From Mycolicibacterium mageritense (lineage in GTDB: Bacteria; Actinomycetota; Actinomycetes; Mycobacteriales; Mycobacteriaceae): 64,000 bases of DNA. The stretch is taken from positions 1,860,001 through 1,924,000 of the forward strand of contig NZ_AP022567.1 in the NCBI RefSeq assembly GCF_010727475.1, in the 5' to 3' direction. The position numbers and the translations under genes are program-made. Within the stretch, counting starts at the first letter, position 1, and the number at the start of each line of letters is the position of its first letter. The notes beneath the pieces are model-generated. The model worked only from the letters and a program-made list of their open reading frames with translations. It was not told the origin of the DNA and did not search any database. Below are positions 34,575 to 43,407 of this stretch, piece after piece.

Positions 34575-35486
34575 TCAGTCGTCGAGCTCGCGCAGCAACG
34601 CCCGGGTGCGGGCCCTGGTCTCGGCGGATGCGTCGAACACCACGCCGACGTACTCGTCGACCCCGACCTTGCCGAGTGCGCGGATACGTTCGGCCACCTC
34701 GGCTTCGTCGCCGATGATCGCGGCGTCCTCGGGCCCTGCGTAGCCTTCACGGTCGAGCATGGCCCGATACGACGGCAGGTGGCCGTACATCGCGAACTGC
34801 TTGGCGGCCTGCGCGCGGGCACCGTCGACGTCGTCGGTGACGCTGACCGGGAGCGCGGCGACGACGCGAACCGGCCGGCCCTCGGCAGCCCCGCGCAGCG
34901 TCGGGACCACGTGTTCGGCAAGCGTGGTGGGGCCGGTCATCCAGGTGACGGTCCCGGAGGAGCGGCGCCCCGCCAGCTTCAGCAACTGTGGGCCCAACGC
35001 GGCGATGTAGATGTCGGGTGCCGGCGCGCCGGGAATCTGGAGGGATCCGCGCGTCGTGACGGTCTCCCCCGACGCGTCGGCCGGCTCACCGGCCAGCAGC
35101 GGCTGCAGGCCGTCAAGGTATTCACGCAGCCGTCGTACGGGCTTGTCCCACGGAATGCCCCACATGCCCTCGGTGACCGCCGCATGGGTCATGCCGAGGC
35201 CGAGGATGAACCGGCCGTTGCCGATCAAGTTGAGGGTCAGCGCACGCTGCGCCAGCAGCATGGGGTGCTGATTCTGGATCGGGATCACGCCGGTGCCGAC
35301 CTCGATACCGTCGACTTCGCGGAAGGCGACCGCCAGCACTGTCAGCAGGTCCGGCTCGTACGGCATCTGGGTCATCCACACGCGCCGGAAACCCTCGTCA
35401 CGCAGCTGCGCGAGGTTCTCCACGGTGGCATCGACGGGCGAACGACCGCCGGTGTCGCTGAGGGAGCCGAGGACGCTGATCTGCAT
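34575..35486 (-). CDS. F420-dependent luciferase-like (LLM class) oxidoreductase
   Basis: 303-residue TIM-barrel flavin/F420 oxidoreductase. The family features are VLGSLSDTGG at strand 1, WMTQMPYEPD, GVIPIQNQHPMLLAQRALTL and GRFILGLGMTH. Mycobacteria use deazaflavin F420 with most members; no substrate is evident. The mRNA is probably leaderless: a TAGCTT -10 (minus strand, 35492-35497) ends a few nt before ATG 35486 and there is no ribosome site. It stands alone between the histidine kinase and fadA2 genes. Confidence 0.9.
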   Translation of the reverse strand: MQISVLGSLSDTGGRSPVDATVENLAQLRDEGFRRVWMTQMPYEPDLLTVLAVAFREVDGIEVGTGVIPIQNQHPMLLAQRALTLNLIGNGRFILGLGMTHAAVTEGMWGIPWDKPVRRLREYLDGLQPLLAGEPADASGETVTTRGSLQIPGAPAPDIYIAALGPQLLKLAGRRSSGTVTWMTGPTTLAEHVVPTLRGAAEGRPVRVVAALPVSVTDDVDGARAQAAKQFAMYGHLPSYRAMLDREGYAGPEDAAIIGDEAEVAERIRALGKVGVDEYVGVVFDASAETRARTRALLRELDD

Positions 35487-35809
35487 GCGTCAAAGCTAGG
35501 CGCTTCGGCACAAAAAAGGGCGGGTTCGGGAGGACATTGGGGGCGTCTCCATTAATCTCGCGCCGCCGGTTTTTCACCCCTTAAACCGACTCTTCGGATC
35601 AGTCACTCCCGAACCCGTCGTACGGTCGACTGTACGCCTCGAGTACCCCTCAGACCAGAGGAAATTCGACCGAAATTCACCCGAAATTTGAAGGTGGCCC
35701 CGTGTTGCCGTCGGGTCGGGGGGTCAGACGGCAACACGGAGCTACCCGTGTATCGACGCCTTGGGACCAGCCGTTACAACTTGCCGAAAAAAACTTTTCG
35801 GATGTTTTT
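35487..35809. other. 323-bp intergenic region with a palindrome and two hairpins
   Basis: No credible gene. CGTACGGTCGACTGTACG at 35619-35636 is a near-perfect palindrome that could be an operator for the F420-type gene. CCGTGTTGCCGTC at 35700-35712 pairs exactly with 35727-35739 (13 bp, 14-nt loop). CCGAAAA...TTTTCGG at about 35783-35800 forms a short hairpin just after the fadA2 stop and is its likely terminator. Confidence 0.55.
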
Positions 35810-37111
35810 TCAGGCCTCGAGAATCGCCGCTACGCCCTGCCCGCCAGCTGCGCAGATGGAGATCAGACCGCGCACGGGCCGGCCGGTCTCCTTCTTCTTC
35901 TGCGCCAGCTGCTTGGCGAGCTGCGCCACGATCCGGCCGCCGGTGGCCGCGAACGGGTGACCCGCCGCGAGCGACGATCCGTTGACGTTGAGCTTGGCGC
36001 GGTCGATGCTGCCGAGCGCGGAGTCCAGGCCCAGGCGCTCCTTGCAGTACTCGTCGGACTCCCAGGCCGCCAGCGTGGCCAGCACCACCGACGCGAACGC
36101 CTCGTGGATCTCGTAGAAGTCGAAGTCCTGCAGCGTCAGGTCATTGCGGGCGAGCAGCCGCGGCACCGCATAGGTGGGCGCCATCAGCAGGCCGTCGGGG
36201 CCGTTGACGTAGTCGACCGCAGCGGTCTCACCGTCGACGAAGTACGCCAGCGGTTCGTGTCCGTGGGCCTGCGCCCAGTCCTCACTGGCCAGCAGCGCCA
36301 CCGAGGCGCCGTCGGTCAGCGGGGTCGAGTTGCCCGCGGTCATGGTCGCGTCACCGGCCTTGACGCCGAACACCGGCTTGAGCTTGGCCAGCTTCTCCGG
36401 CGTCGAATCCGCACGCAGGTTGTTGTCCCGGTAGAGGCCGAGGAACGGCGTGACCAGATCGTCGAAGAAGCCGCTGTCGTAGGCCGCGGCCATGTTGCGG
36501 TGGCTCGCGGCGGCCAGTTCGTCCTGGTCGACGCGCTTGATGCCCATTTCCTTGGCGGTGACCGCGGCGTGTTCGCCCATCGACTTGCCGGTCCGCGGCT
36601 CGCTGTTGACGGGGATCTCGACGCCGACGGCAGCCGGCAGCTTGCCGACGAGCTTGAGCCGGTCGAGGTTGGACTTGGCGCGGCGCAGGCCGAGCAGCAC
36701 GTGGCGCAGGTCGTCACCGAACGCGATCGGCGCGTCCGACGCGGTGTCCACACCACCGGTTGCGGCCGACTCGTACTGGCCCAGCGCGATGCTGTTGGCG
36801 CCCGCGATGGTGGCCTGCAGGCCCGTGCCGCACGCCTGCTGGATGTCGAAGGCAGGCGTGTACGGCGACAACGCGCTGCCCAGCACGCATTCGCGCATGA
36901 GGTTGAAGTCCCGGCTGTGCTTGAGCACCGCCCCGCCGATCACCGCGCCGAGTCGCTCCCCGGCCAGGCCGAACCGGTCGATCAGACCGTCCAGGGCTGC
37001 GGTGAACATGTCCTGGTTGGAGGCGTTGGCGTAGGCACCGTCAGACCGTGCGAACGGAATCCTGTTGCCGCCCAATACGGCAACGCGCCGCCGAGTTGTG
37101 TTGTTGGCCAT
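35810..37111 (-). CDS. fadA2: Acetyl-CoA acetyltransferase FadA2 (thiolase)
   Basis: 433-residue thiolase. The acyl-binding Cys94 is in QQACGTGLQA, and the catalytic His is in YEIHEAFA. NVNGSSLAAGHPFAATGGR contains the second conserved His, and the C-terminal Cys is in SICAAGGQG. ATG 37111 follows GGGAGG; earlier frame extension is unsupported. It is divergent from fabG4-htdX, the arrangement of Rv0243, Rv0242c and Rv0241c in M. tuberculosis. It probably cleaves or condenses 3-oxoacyl-CoA in concert with the reductase and dehydratase encoded opposite. Confidence 0.95.
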   Translation of the reverse strand: MANNTTRRRVAVLGGNRIPFARSDGAYANASNQDMFTAALDGLIDRFGLAGERLGAVIGGAVLKHSRDFNLMRECVLGSALSPYTPAFDIQQACGTGLQATIAGANSIALGQYESAATGGVDTASDAPIAFGDDLRHVLLGLRRAKSNLDRLKLVGKLPAAVGVEIPVNSEPRTGKSMGEHAAVTAKEMGIKRVDQDELAAASHRNMAAAYDSGFFDDLVTPFLGLYRDNNLRADSTPEKLAKLKPVFGVKAGDATMTAGNSTPLTDGASVALLASEDWAQAHGHEPLAYFVDGETAAVDYVNGPDGLLMAPTYAVPRLLARNDLTLQDFDFYEIHEAFASVVLATLAAWESDEYCKERLGLDSALGSIDRAKLNVNGSSLAAGHPFAATGGRIVAQLAKQLAQKKKETGRPVRGLISICAAGGQGVAAILEA

Positions 37112-37160
37112 CTGTTTGCCTCCCACTGTCGGGTTGTCCGGGGCCATATTACCCACTGTT

Positions 37161-37176
37161 CTTACTCTGGAGTAAG
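37161..37176. promoter_or_regulatory. Palindromic operator candidate between fadA2 and fabG4
   Basis: CTTACTC-TG-GAGTAAG is a perfect 7-2-7 palindrome midway in the 109-bp divergent gap. Such sites are typical of TetR-family lipid regulators; the regulator here is not identified, though the TetR gene at 44501-45139 is a positional candidate. Confidence 0.55.
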
Positions 37177-37220
37177 TTCGGTGTAGACAACGCAGTACTG
37201 CGAAGCGAAAGGCAGCTGAA

Positions 37221-38570
37221 GTGGCCGACCTGTTATCCCAAGTGGTCAATTCCGGGCCGGGCTCGTTCCTGGCGAAACAGCTCGGTGTGCCGCAGCCCGA
37301 GACGCTGCGTCGCTACCGTCCGGGCGATCCGCCGCTGGCCGGATCCCTGCTGATCGGAGGCTCCGGACGCGTCGTCGAGCCCCTGCGCGCCGCGCTGGCC
37401 GACGACTACGACGTGGTCTCCAACAACATCGGCGGCCGGTGGGCCGACTCGTTCGGCGGCGTGGTGCTCGACGCCACCGGTATCACCGAACCCACGGGCC
37501 TCAAAGAGCTGTACAAGTTCTTCACGCCGCTGCTGCGCAATCTCGCGCCGTGCGCCCGCGTCGTGGTGGTCGGCACCACGCCGGACCAGGCGGCCGGCGT
37601 GCACGAGCAGATCGTGCAACGCTCGCTTGAAGGCTTCACCCGGTCGCTGGGCAAGGAGCTGCGCCGCGGGGCCACCGTCTCCCTGGTGTACCTGGCTGCC
37701 GACGCCAAGCCCGGCGCGACCGGCCTGGAGTCCACCATGCGGTTCATCCTGTCGGCCAAGTCCGCGTATGTGGACGGTCAGGTGTACCGGGTGGGCGCGG
37801 CCGATTCCACCCCGCCTGCCGACTGGGACAAGCCGCTCGCAGGCAAGGTCGCCGTGGTGACCGGTGCGGCTCGCGGCATCGGCGCGACCATCGCCGAGGT
37901 GTTCGCGCGGGACGGCGCGGCCGTCGTGGCCGTCGACGTCGAACAGGCCGCGGAGGATCTGCAGAAGGTGGCCGAGAAGGTCGGTGGGACCGCGCTGACG
38001 CTCGACGTCACGGCCGACGACGCGGTCGACAAGATCACCGCGCACGTCGCCGAGCACCATGGCGGCAAGGTCGACGTGCTGGTCAACAACGCAGGCATCA
38101 CGCGCGACAAGCTGTTGGCCAACATGGACGAGGCCCGCTGGGATTCCGTCATCGCAGTCAATCTGCTGGCCCCGCAGCGCCTCACCGAGGGGTTGGTGGC
38201 CAACGGCACCATCGGTGAAGGCGGCCGGGTGATCGGCCTTTCGTCGATGGCGGGTATCGCGGGCAACCGCGGCCAGACCAACTACGCCACCACCAAGGCC
38301 GGAATGATCGGGCTCACCGAGGCGCTGGCCCCGGTGCTGGCCGAGAAGGGCATCACCATCAACGCCGTGGCGCCCGGCTTCATCGAGACCAAGATGACCG
38401 AGGCGATCCCGCTGGCGACCCGCGAGGTGGGCCGCCGGCTCAACTCGCTGTTCCAGGGCGGGCAACCGGTCGACGTGGCCGAGCTCATCGCCTACTTCGC
38501 CAGCCCGGCGTCGAATGCCGTGACCGGCAACACGATCCGCGTCTGCGGCCAGGCCATGTTGGGGGCGTGA
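37221..38570 (+). CDS. fabG4: High-molecular-weight 3-oxoacyl-ACP/CoA reductase FabG4
   Basis: 449 residues, closely matching mycobacterial FabG4 (Rv0242c). It is a two-domain SDR: an N-terminal flavodoxin-like domain (1-205) without catalytic residues and a C-terminal SDR domain (about 210-449). The latter has TGAARGIG, NNAG, the catalytic Ser in LSSMAGIAG and YATTK. The GTG start has AAAGG upstream. FabG4 is an NADH-dependent 3-oxoacyl reductase. The htdX gene follows 4 bp later, so reductase and dehydratase are co-expressed. Confidence 0.96.
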   Translation: MADLLSQVVNSGPGSFLAKQLGVPQPETLRRYRPGDPPLAGSLLIGGSGRVVEPLRAALADDYDVVSNNIGGRWADSFGGVVLDATGITEPTGLKELYKFFTPLLRNLAPCARVVVVGTTPDQAAGVHEQIVQRSLEGFTRSLGKELRRGATVSLVYLAADAKPGATGLESTMRFILSAKSAYVDGQVYRVGAADSTPPADWDKPLAGKVAVVTGAARGIGATIAEVFARDGAAVVAVDVEQAAEDLQKVAEKVGGTALTLDVTADDAVDKITAHVAEHHGGKVDVLVNNAGITRDKLLANMDEARWDSVIAVNLLAPQRLTEGLVANGTIGEGGRVIGLSSMAGIAGNRGQTNYATTKAGMIGLTEALAPVLAEKGITINAVAPGFIETKMTEAIPLATREVGRRLNSLFQGGQPVDVAELIAYFASPASNAVTGNTIRVCGQAMLGA

Positions 38571-38574
38571 CGGC

Positions 38575-39402
38575 GTGAACAACATGCTGCGGGCCGTCGT
38601 GGGGGCCTTGCCGTTCATCCCGCGCGACGACACCCTGCCTGCTCGCACCATCACGGTCGACGACGTCAAGATCGACCCGACCAACGTCGCCGAGTACGCA
38701 CAGGTGACCGGGTTGCGGTTCGGTGACACGTTGCCGCTGACCTATCCGTTCGCGCTGACGTTCCCGACCGTGATGTCGCTGGTGACGGGATTCGACTTCC
38801 CGTTCGCGGCAATGGGTTCGGTGCACATCGAGAACCACATCACGCAGTACCGGCCGATCGCGGTGACCGACACGGTCGGTGTGGCGGTGCATGCCGAGAA
38901 CCTTCGTGAGCATCGCCGCGGTCTCCTCGTGGACATCGTGACCGACGTGAAGGTCGGCAACGAGCCGGCCTGGCACCAGGTGACCACGTTTTTGCACCAG
39001 CAGCGCACGAGCCTGTCCGGCGAGCCGAAACCCGAGCCGCAGAAGCAGCCCAAGCTTCCGCCGCCCAACGCGGTGCTGAGCATCTCGGCAGGGCAGATCC
39101 GGCGTTACGCGTCGGTGGGCGGCGACCTCAACCCCATCCACACCAATCCGATCGCCGCCAAGCTGTTCGGCTTCCCGACCGTGATCGCGCACGGAATGTT
39201 CAGTGCCGCAGCGGTCCTGGCCAACATCGAAGGGCAGCTGCCGGACGCGGTGAGGTACTCGGTGCGGTTCGCCAAGCCGGTGGTGCTGCCGGCCAAGGCC
39301 GGGCTGTACGTCGAACGCGACGCCGACGGCTGGGAGCTGACGCTGCGTCACCTGTCCAAGGGCTACCCGCACCTGACCGCTGAGATTCGGCCGCCAAAGT
39401 GA
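38575..39402 (+). CDS. htdX: (3R)-hydroxyacyl dehydratase HtdX (MaoC family)
   Basis: 275-residue double-hotdog MaoC protein matching mycobacterial HtdX (Rv0241c). The hydratase motif Asp184-x4-His189 lies in GGDLNPIHTN in the second hotdog, followed by FGFPTVIAHGMF. It dehydrates (3R)-hydroxyacyl-CoA/ACP to the enoyl form and would accept the product of FabG4. The GTG start is 4 bp after the fabG4 stop. A strong hairpin follows the gene. Confidence 0.95.
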   Translation: MNNMLRAVVGALPFIPRDDTLPARTITVDDVKIDPTNVAEYAQVTGLRFGDTLPLTYPFALTFPTVMSLVTGFDFPFAAMGSVHIENHITQYRPIAVTDTVGVAVHAENLREHRRGLLVDIVTDVKVGNEPAWHQVTTFLHQQRTSLSGEPKPEPQKQPKLPPPNAVLSISAGQIRRYASVGGDLNPIHTNPIAAKLFGFPTVIAHGMFSAAAVLANIEGQLPDAVRYSVRFAKPVVLPAKAGLYVERDADGWELTLRHLSKGYPHLTAEIRPPK

Positions 39403-39404
39403 AC

Positions 39405-39439
39405 AAGATGGCGAGATTCGTCGAGAATCTCGCCATCTT
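39405..39439. terminator. Bidirectional terminator between htdX and the ABC ATPase gene
   Basis: AAGATGGCGAGATTC (39405-39419) and its exact complement (39425-39439) form a 15-bp perfect stem with a GTCGA loop, followed by CTTCAC on the plus strand. It begins 3 nt after the htdX stop and serves the convergent transcripts. Confidence 0.85.
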
Positions 39440-39461
39440 CTTCACATTCGGCGGCGTACGC

Positions 39462-40246
<785 letters not shown>

Positions 40247-40247
<1 letters not shown>

Positions 40248-41278
40248 CAGGTGTACCGCTTCCGCCGCGCGAGAATCAGCACGAATATCGGAACGCCGAC
40301 GAGCGCGGTGACCACGCCGACCGGCAGTTCCTGGGGCGCAAACAGTGTGCGCGCCACGGTGTCGACCCAGACCAGGAAGATCGCACCTGTCAACGCGGTG
40401 ACGAGCAGAAGCCTGCGGTGGGTCGGGCCCACGATGAGGCGCGCGGCGTGCGGCAACACGAGGCCGACGAATCCGATTGCGCCCGCGGCACTCACCAGCA
40501 CCGCGGTCAGCAACGCCGTCGTCACCATCAGCAAAACCCGCACCCTCGTGACAGCGACACCGAGCGAGGCCGCGGCGTCATGACCGAATGCGAATGCGTC
40601 CAAGGCATCCGACTGCATCCAGCAGATCACCAAGCCGGCCGCGCAGACCACGCCACACAGCGCCACCTGATTCCAGTTCGCGCCGCCCAGGGAGCCGAGC
40701 AACCAGAACAGCACCCCCCGCGTCTGCTGGGCGTCGGCCGACGAGAACACCACGAAAGCCGTCATCGCCGAAAACAGTTGCGTGCCTGCGACTCCCGCCA
40801 GCACCACACGATCCTGGCCGCCGCCCGACGCGGTCGCGAGGATCAGCACCAGGACGAACGCGATCAGTGCTCCCACGAAGGCACCGGCCGACAGGCTCAG
40901 CGCGCCACCGACTCCGGTCACCACGACCAGCACGGCACCCGTGGAGGCACCCGACGAGATGCCGAGCATGAACGGGTCGGCGAGCGGATTGCGCATCAAC
41001 GACTGCAGAATGGCGCCGCAGATCGCGAGGCCCGCACCGCAGATCGCGGCCAGCACGGCACGGGGCAACCGCAGTTCCCAGACAATGCCGTCGTCGATGG
41101 GCGTGACGATGGTGCCGCCGCCCCACATGCGCTGGGCGATCACGGCGTACACGTCACCGACACCCAGGTCCGCGGGCCCGATGATGATCGCCGCCGCGAT
41201 CGACACCAGCAGGGCCCCAAGGCCGACGGGGATGAGCAGTGTCATCCCGGTGTTCTGCAGTGTTCGCGGTGCGGTCAC
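40247..41278 (-). CDS. FecCD/BtuC family ABC permease
   Basis: 343 residues with about ten membrane helices. LRLPRAVLAAICGAGLAICGAILQSLMRNPLADP and its following glycine-rich helix are the FecCD hallmark, and VSAAGAIGFVGLVLPHAAR is the coupling region. The GTG start at 41278 is chosen because it overlaps the methyltransferase stop by 4 nt (GTGA) and matches the coupled layout of the operon; an ORF start further upstream lies inside that gene. It forms a homodimeric channel for a corrinoid or metal complex. Confidence 0.92.
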
Positions 41279-42045
41279 TTCACGCCGAGCACGACGTAGT
41301 CGTCGAGCAGCTGCCACACCGTGCCGACTCCGGTGAAGCCGGCCTGCGCGAGGGCCGCGAGGTGAAAGTCCACCGCGGTGGGCGGTGGAGCGGGCCGGTC
41401 GGCGAACCGGGCGTCACGAAGCGCAGCCAGGGAGGCCGCACCGGGTTGTGCCCGCGCCGTGTCCCACCACGCTTCCCAGGTCGGCGCACCGGCCGTGTGG
41501 GCGCGCCGCTGCGTTTCGTCGTCATGCGCGGCCGCCAGGCGCCGTAGTACCGGGTTTCGGCCGTCGAAGCGGAAATGGTCACCGTTGAGCAGGATTCCGC
41601 CCTCACCGAGCAGTGCGGCTGCCCCGGCGTATACCCGCACCAGTGCATCGGGCGTGAGCCAGTGCAGGGCCGTGGTCGAGATGAACGCGTCGGGTGTGCG
41701 GCCCCCGAGCGCGTCGGCCACGAGTTCGGGCCAGCTCTCGTCGGCGAGATCGGCGTCCAGGGTCGTGAACCGGTCCCCGTGCACGGGTCGCAGTGCTCGA
41801 GTCGCGATGTCGAGCAGCAGCGGGTCGTGATCGACGGCGAGCACTGTGGCCTGCGGCAGGGCGTCGAGCGCGCGTGTGCTCAAAGAGCCTGGCCCACAAG
41901 CGAGGTCGACTACGAGCGGCGCATCACCGCACGCCAACCGCAACACCTCGACCATGATGCGGAACCGCGCTTCGCGGTCGGCGATGTATGCGGCCTGTTG
42001 GCCGTCCCAGGACGTGAGCAGCGTGGCGGGATCGACGGCGCTCAT
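41275..42045 (-). CDS. SAM-dependent methyltransferase inside the corrinoid importer operon
   Basis: 256-residue class I methyltransferase resembling trans-aconitate-type enzymes. SAM motif I is VVDLACGPGSLS (about residues 45-56), the acidic motif is VDHDP and a TALHWLTPD segment follows beta-4. Start and stop overlap the binding-protein and permease genes by 4 nt each, so it is fully coupled to transport. Methyltransferases are not normal parts of BtuFCD operons. It may modify the imported corrinoid or a ligand released from it, or it may simply have been recruited. The substrate is unknown. Confidence 0.87.
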   Translation of the reverse strand: MSAVDPATLLTSWDGQQAAYIADREARFRIMVEVLRLACGDAPLVVDLACGPGSLSTRALDALPQATVLAVDHDPLLLDIATRALRPVHGDRFTTLDADLADESWPELVADALGGRTPDAFISTTALHWLTPDALVRVYAGAAALLGEGGILLNGDHFRFDGRNPVLRRLAAAHDDETQRRAHTAGAPTWEAWWDTARAQPGAASLAALRDARFADRPAPPPTAVDFHLAALAQAGFTGVGTVWQLLDDYVVLGVK

Positions 42046-43076
42046 TTGTCCGCCAGCCCGAAGGAGCGCAGGCCGGATGCGACGGTCTCGACCGCGTCGA
42101 CGTTACGCAGTGACGGGTCCATCGCGGTGCCCGGTAGCACGATCCACCGGCGTTCCCGCACCGCCGTCAACCGTTGTGCGGCCGGGTCGGATTCGAGGAA
42201 GCGGATCTTGGCGGCCACGCTGTCCCCGTCGTCGCCACGTGTCAGATCGGCCAGGACCAGCACATCGGGGTCGCGTTCCAGGATGGCCTCCCACGAGATC
42301 TCGGGCCACAGTTGCCGACTGTCGGCGAACGCGTTGCGGGCCCCGACCGCGTTGGTGATGATGCCGGGCGCACCGCAGCAGCCCGCGATGTAGGGCGCCT
42401 TGGTGCCCGCATACCACCACATCAACGTGACGTCGTCGGCCTTGAGACCGTCGGCCGCGGTGGACATCCGCGTCCGCAGCGACGAGACCAGCTGCTCCCC
42501 GCGGTCTTCGACGCCGAATATCTTGGCGACATCCCCGATCTCGGCGTACATGTCGTCGAGGGTGAGGGGACGCTGCTGGGCGGCGTCCTGGCCACCGCAT
42601 TCGCTCGAGGATTGGTAGGTCGGCACGCCCAGGCGCTCGAACCGGTCCCGCGGAGCGACGCCCTCGTCGGTGAACGACCAGTCGAACGTCGCGTACACGA
42701 AGTCGGGCTTTTCCTTGAGCACCCGTTCGAAGGACGGAAAATCCCGGCTCAGCACGGGCACCTTGGCGTTCTCGGCGGCGAGCTCGGGCCTGACTTCGTC
42801 GCTCCAGGACGCGCTGCCGACCATCCGGTCGGCCAGCCCTAGGGTCAGCAACAGTTCGGTGGCCGGCTGATTGATCGACACCGCGCGTTGCGGTGGTGAT
42901 TTCACGGTCACCGCACGCCCGCAGTTCTCCAAGGTGACGGGATACCCGGGAGGTCCGGCAGTGGTGGCCGTGTCGGCCGGCGAACTGCACCCGGTGATCA
43001 GCGACACAGTAAGTGCGACAAGGGTTATGGTGCGGGTTCCGTTATGCAGGGCGACGCCTTTCGATCCTGGACCCAA
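42042..43076 (-). CDS. Periplasmic-binding lipoprotein of a FecCD-type importer (BtuF-like)
   Basis: 344 residues. The lipobox LITGC places the lipidated Cys at residue 30. The helical-backbone binding fold (peripla_BP_2) has two lobes, with RAVSINQPATELLLTLGLADRMVG in the first and ILERDPDVLVLADLTRGDD in the second. The start is uncertain: TTG 43076 is the only usual codon giving a complete signal peptide and it has no strong ribosome site, as may be expected for translation controlled by the riboswitch just upstream. Ligand: cobalamin or another corrinoid, by the riboswitch. Confidence 0.9.
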   Translation of the reverse strand: MGPGSKGVALHNGTRTITLVALTVSLITGCSSPADTATTAGPPGYPVTLENCGRAVTVKSPPQRAVSINQPATELLLTLGLADRMVGSASWSDEVRPELAAENAKVPVLSRDFPSFERVLKEKPDFVYATFDWSFTDEGVAPRDRFERLGVPTYQSSSECGGQDAAQQRPLTLDDMYAEIGDVAKIFGVEDRGEQLVSSLRTRMSTAADGLKADDVTLMWWYAGTKAPYIAGCCGAPGIITNAVGARNAFADSRQLWPEISWEAILERDPDVLVLADLTRGDDGDSVAAKIRFLESDPAAQRLTAVRERRWIVLPGTAMDPSLRNVDAVETVASGLRSFGLADK

Positions 43077-43129
43077 TCGCGGAGTCCGTCCGATGGTCGG
43101 ACCTCACGCCACACGGCGGCAGCGAGGCC
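43077..43129 (-). promoter_or_regulatory. Expression platform between the riboswitch and the binding-protein gene
   Basis: GTCCGA at 43088-43093 pairs with 43097-43102 around a 3-nt loop, forming a compact hairpin just ahead of the TTG start. No T run follows, so control of ribosome access is more likely than transcription termination. Confidence 0.55.
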
Positions 43130-43293
43130 CGAGCCAGCAGGTCTTCGGACTCGGGATCATCCAGCCGGAGCGCCTTCCCAGCCCCGTGATGGGACCAGTG
43201 GCCGTTGCTCCGCCTGTCCTCCACACCGCTGCGCGTCAGCTCCGGATTCGCACCGGATTCCCTGACCCAACCTGATTGGGTTCGACTGGCTCG
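43130..43293 (-). promoter_or_regulatory. Cobalamin riboswitch aptamer
   Basis: On the minus strand the P1 helix CGAGCCAG (43286-43293) pairs perfectly with CTGGCTCG (43130-43137). A P3-like hairpin ACCCAA/TTGGGT (43265-43281) is followed by GGAATCCGGTGCGAATCC and GAGCTGACGCGCAGCGGT, the conserved core. CACTGGTCCC and GGGGCTGGGAAGGC come next, then the B12 box GTCCGAAGACCTGC. The order and spacing match the cobalamin aptamer. Binding of adenosyl- or methylcobalamin would shut off the four-gene importer operon. Confidence 0.92.
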
Positions 43294-43339
43294 AACGGAC
43301 CATACCAGCGCGGCAGGCAGCAATGGCGTCATCACCCGC

Positions 43340-43362
43340 TTAATGATAATGGTTTTCATTAA
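43340..43362. promoter_or_regulatory. Zur/Fur-type AT-rich palindrome
   Basis: TTAATGATAATGGTTTTCATTAA, an imperfect palindrome with perfect 7-nt ends (TTAATGA/TCATTAA), has the TGAAAAT-N-ATTTTCA form of actinobacterial Zur boxes with few mismatches. It lies upstream of both the riboswitch transcript and the O-methyltransferase gene, so it could make either respond to zinc, or to iron if FurA binds. Confidence 0.6.
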
Positions 43363-43407
43363 GCACCTTGTCGGCGCCCCTGCTCACTCTGCCCCTAGAG
43401 TCATTCG

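Noticed and set aside
43042..43359. 105-codon minus-strand open frame across the riboswitch
   Set aside because: It lies over the structured cobalamin aptamer and has no protein family signature; the RNA explains the sequence.
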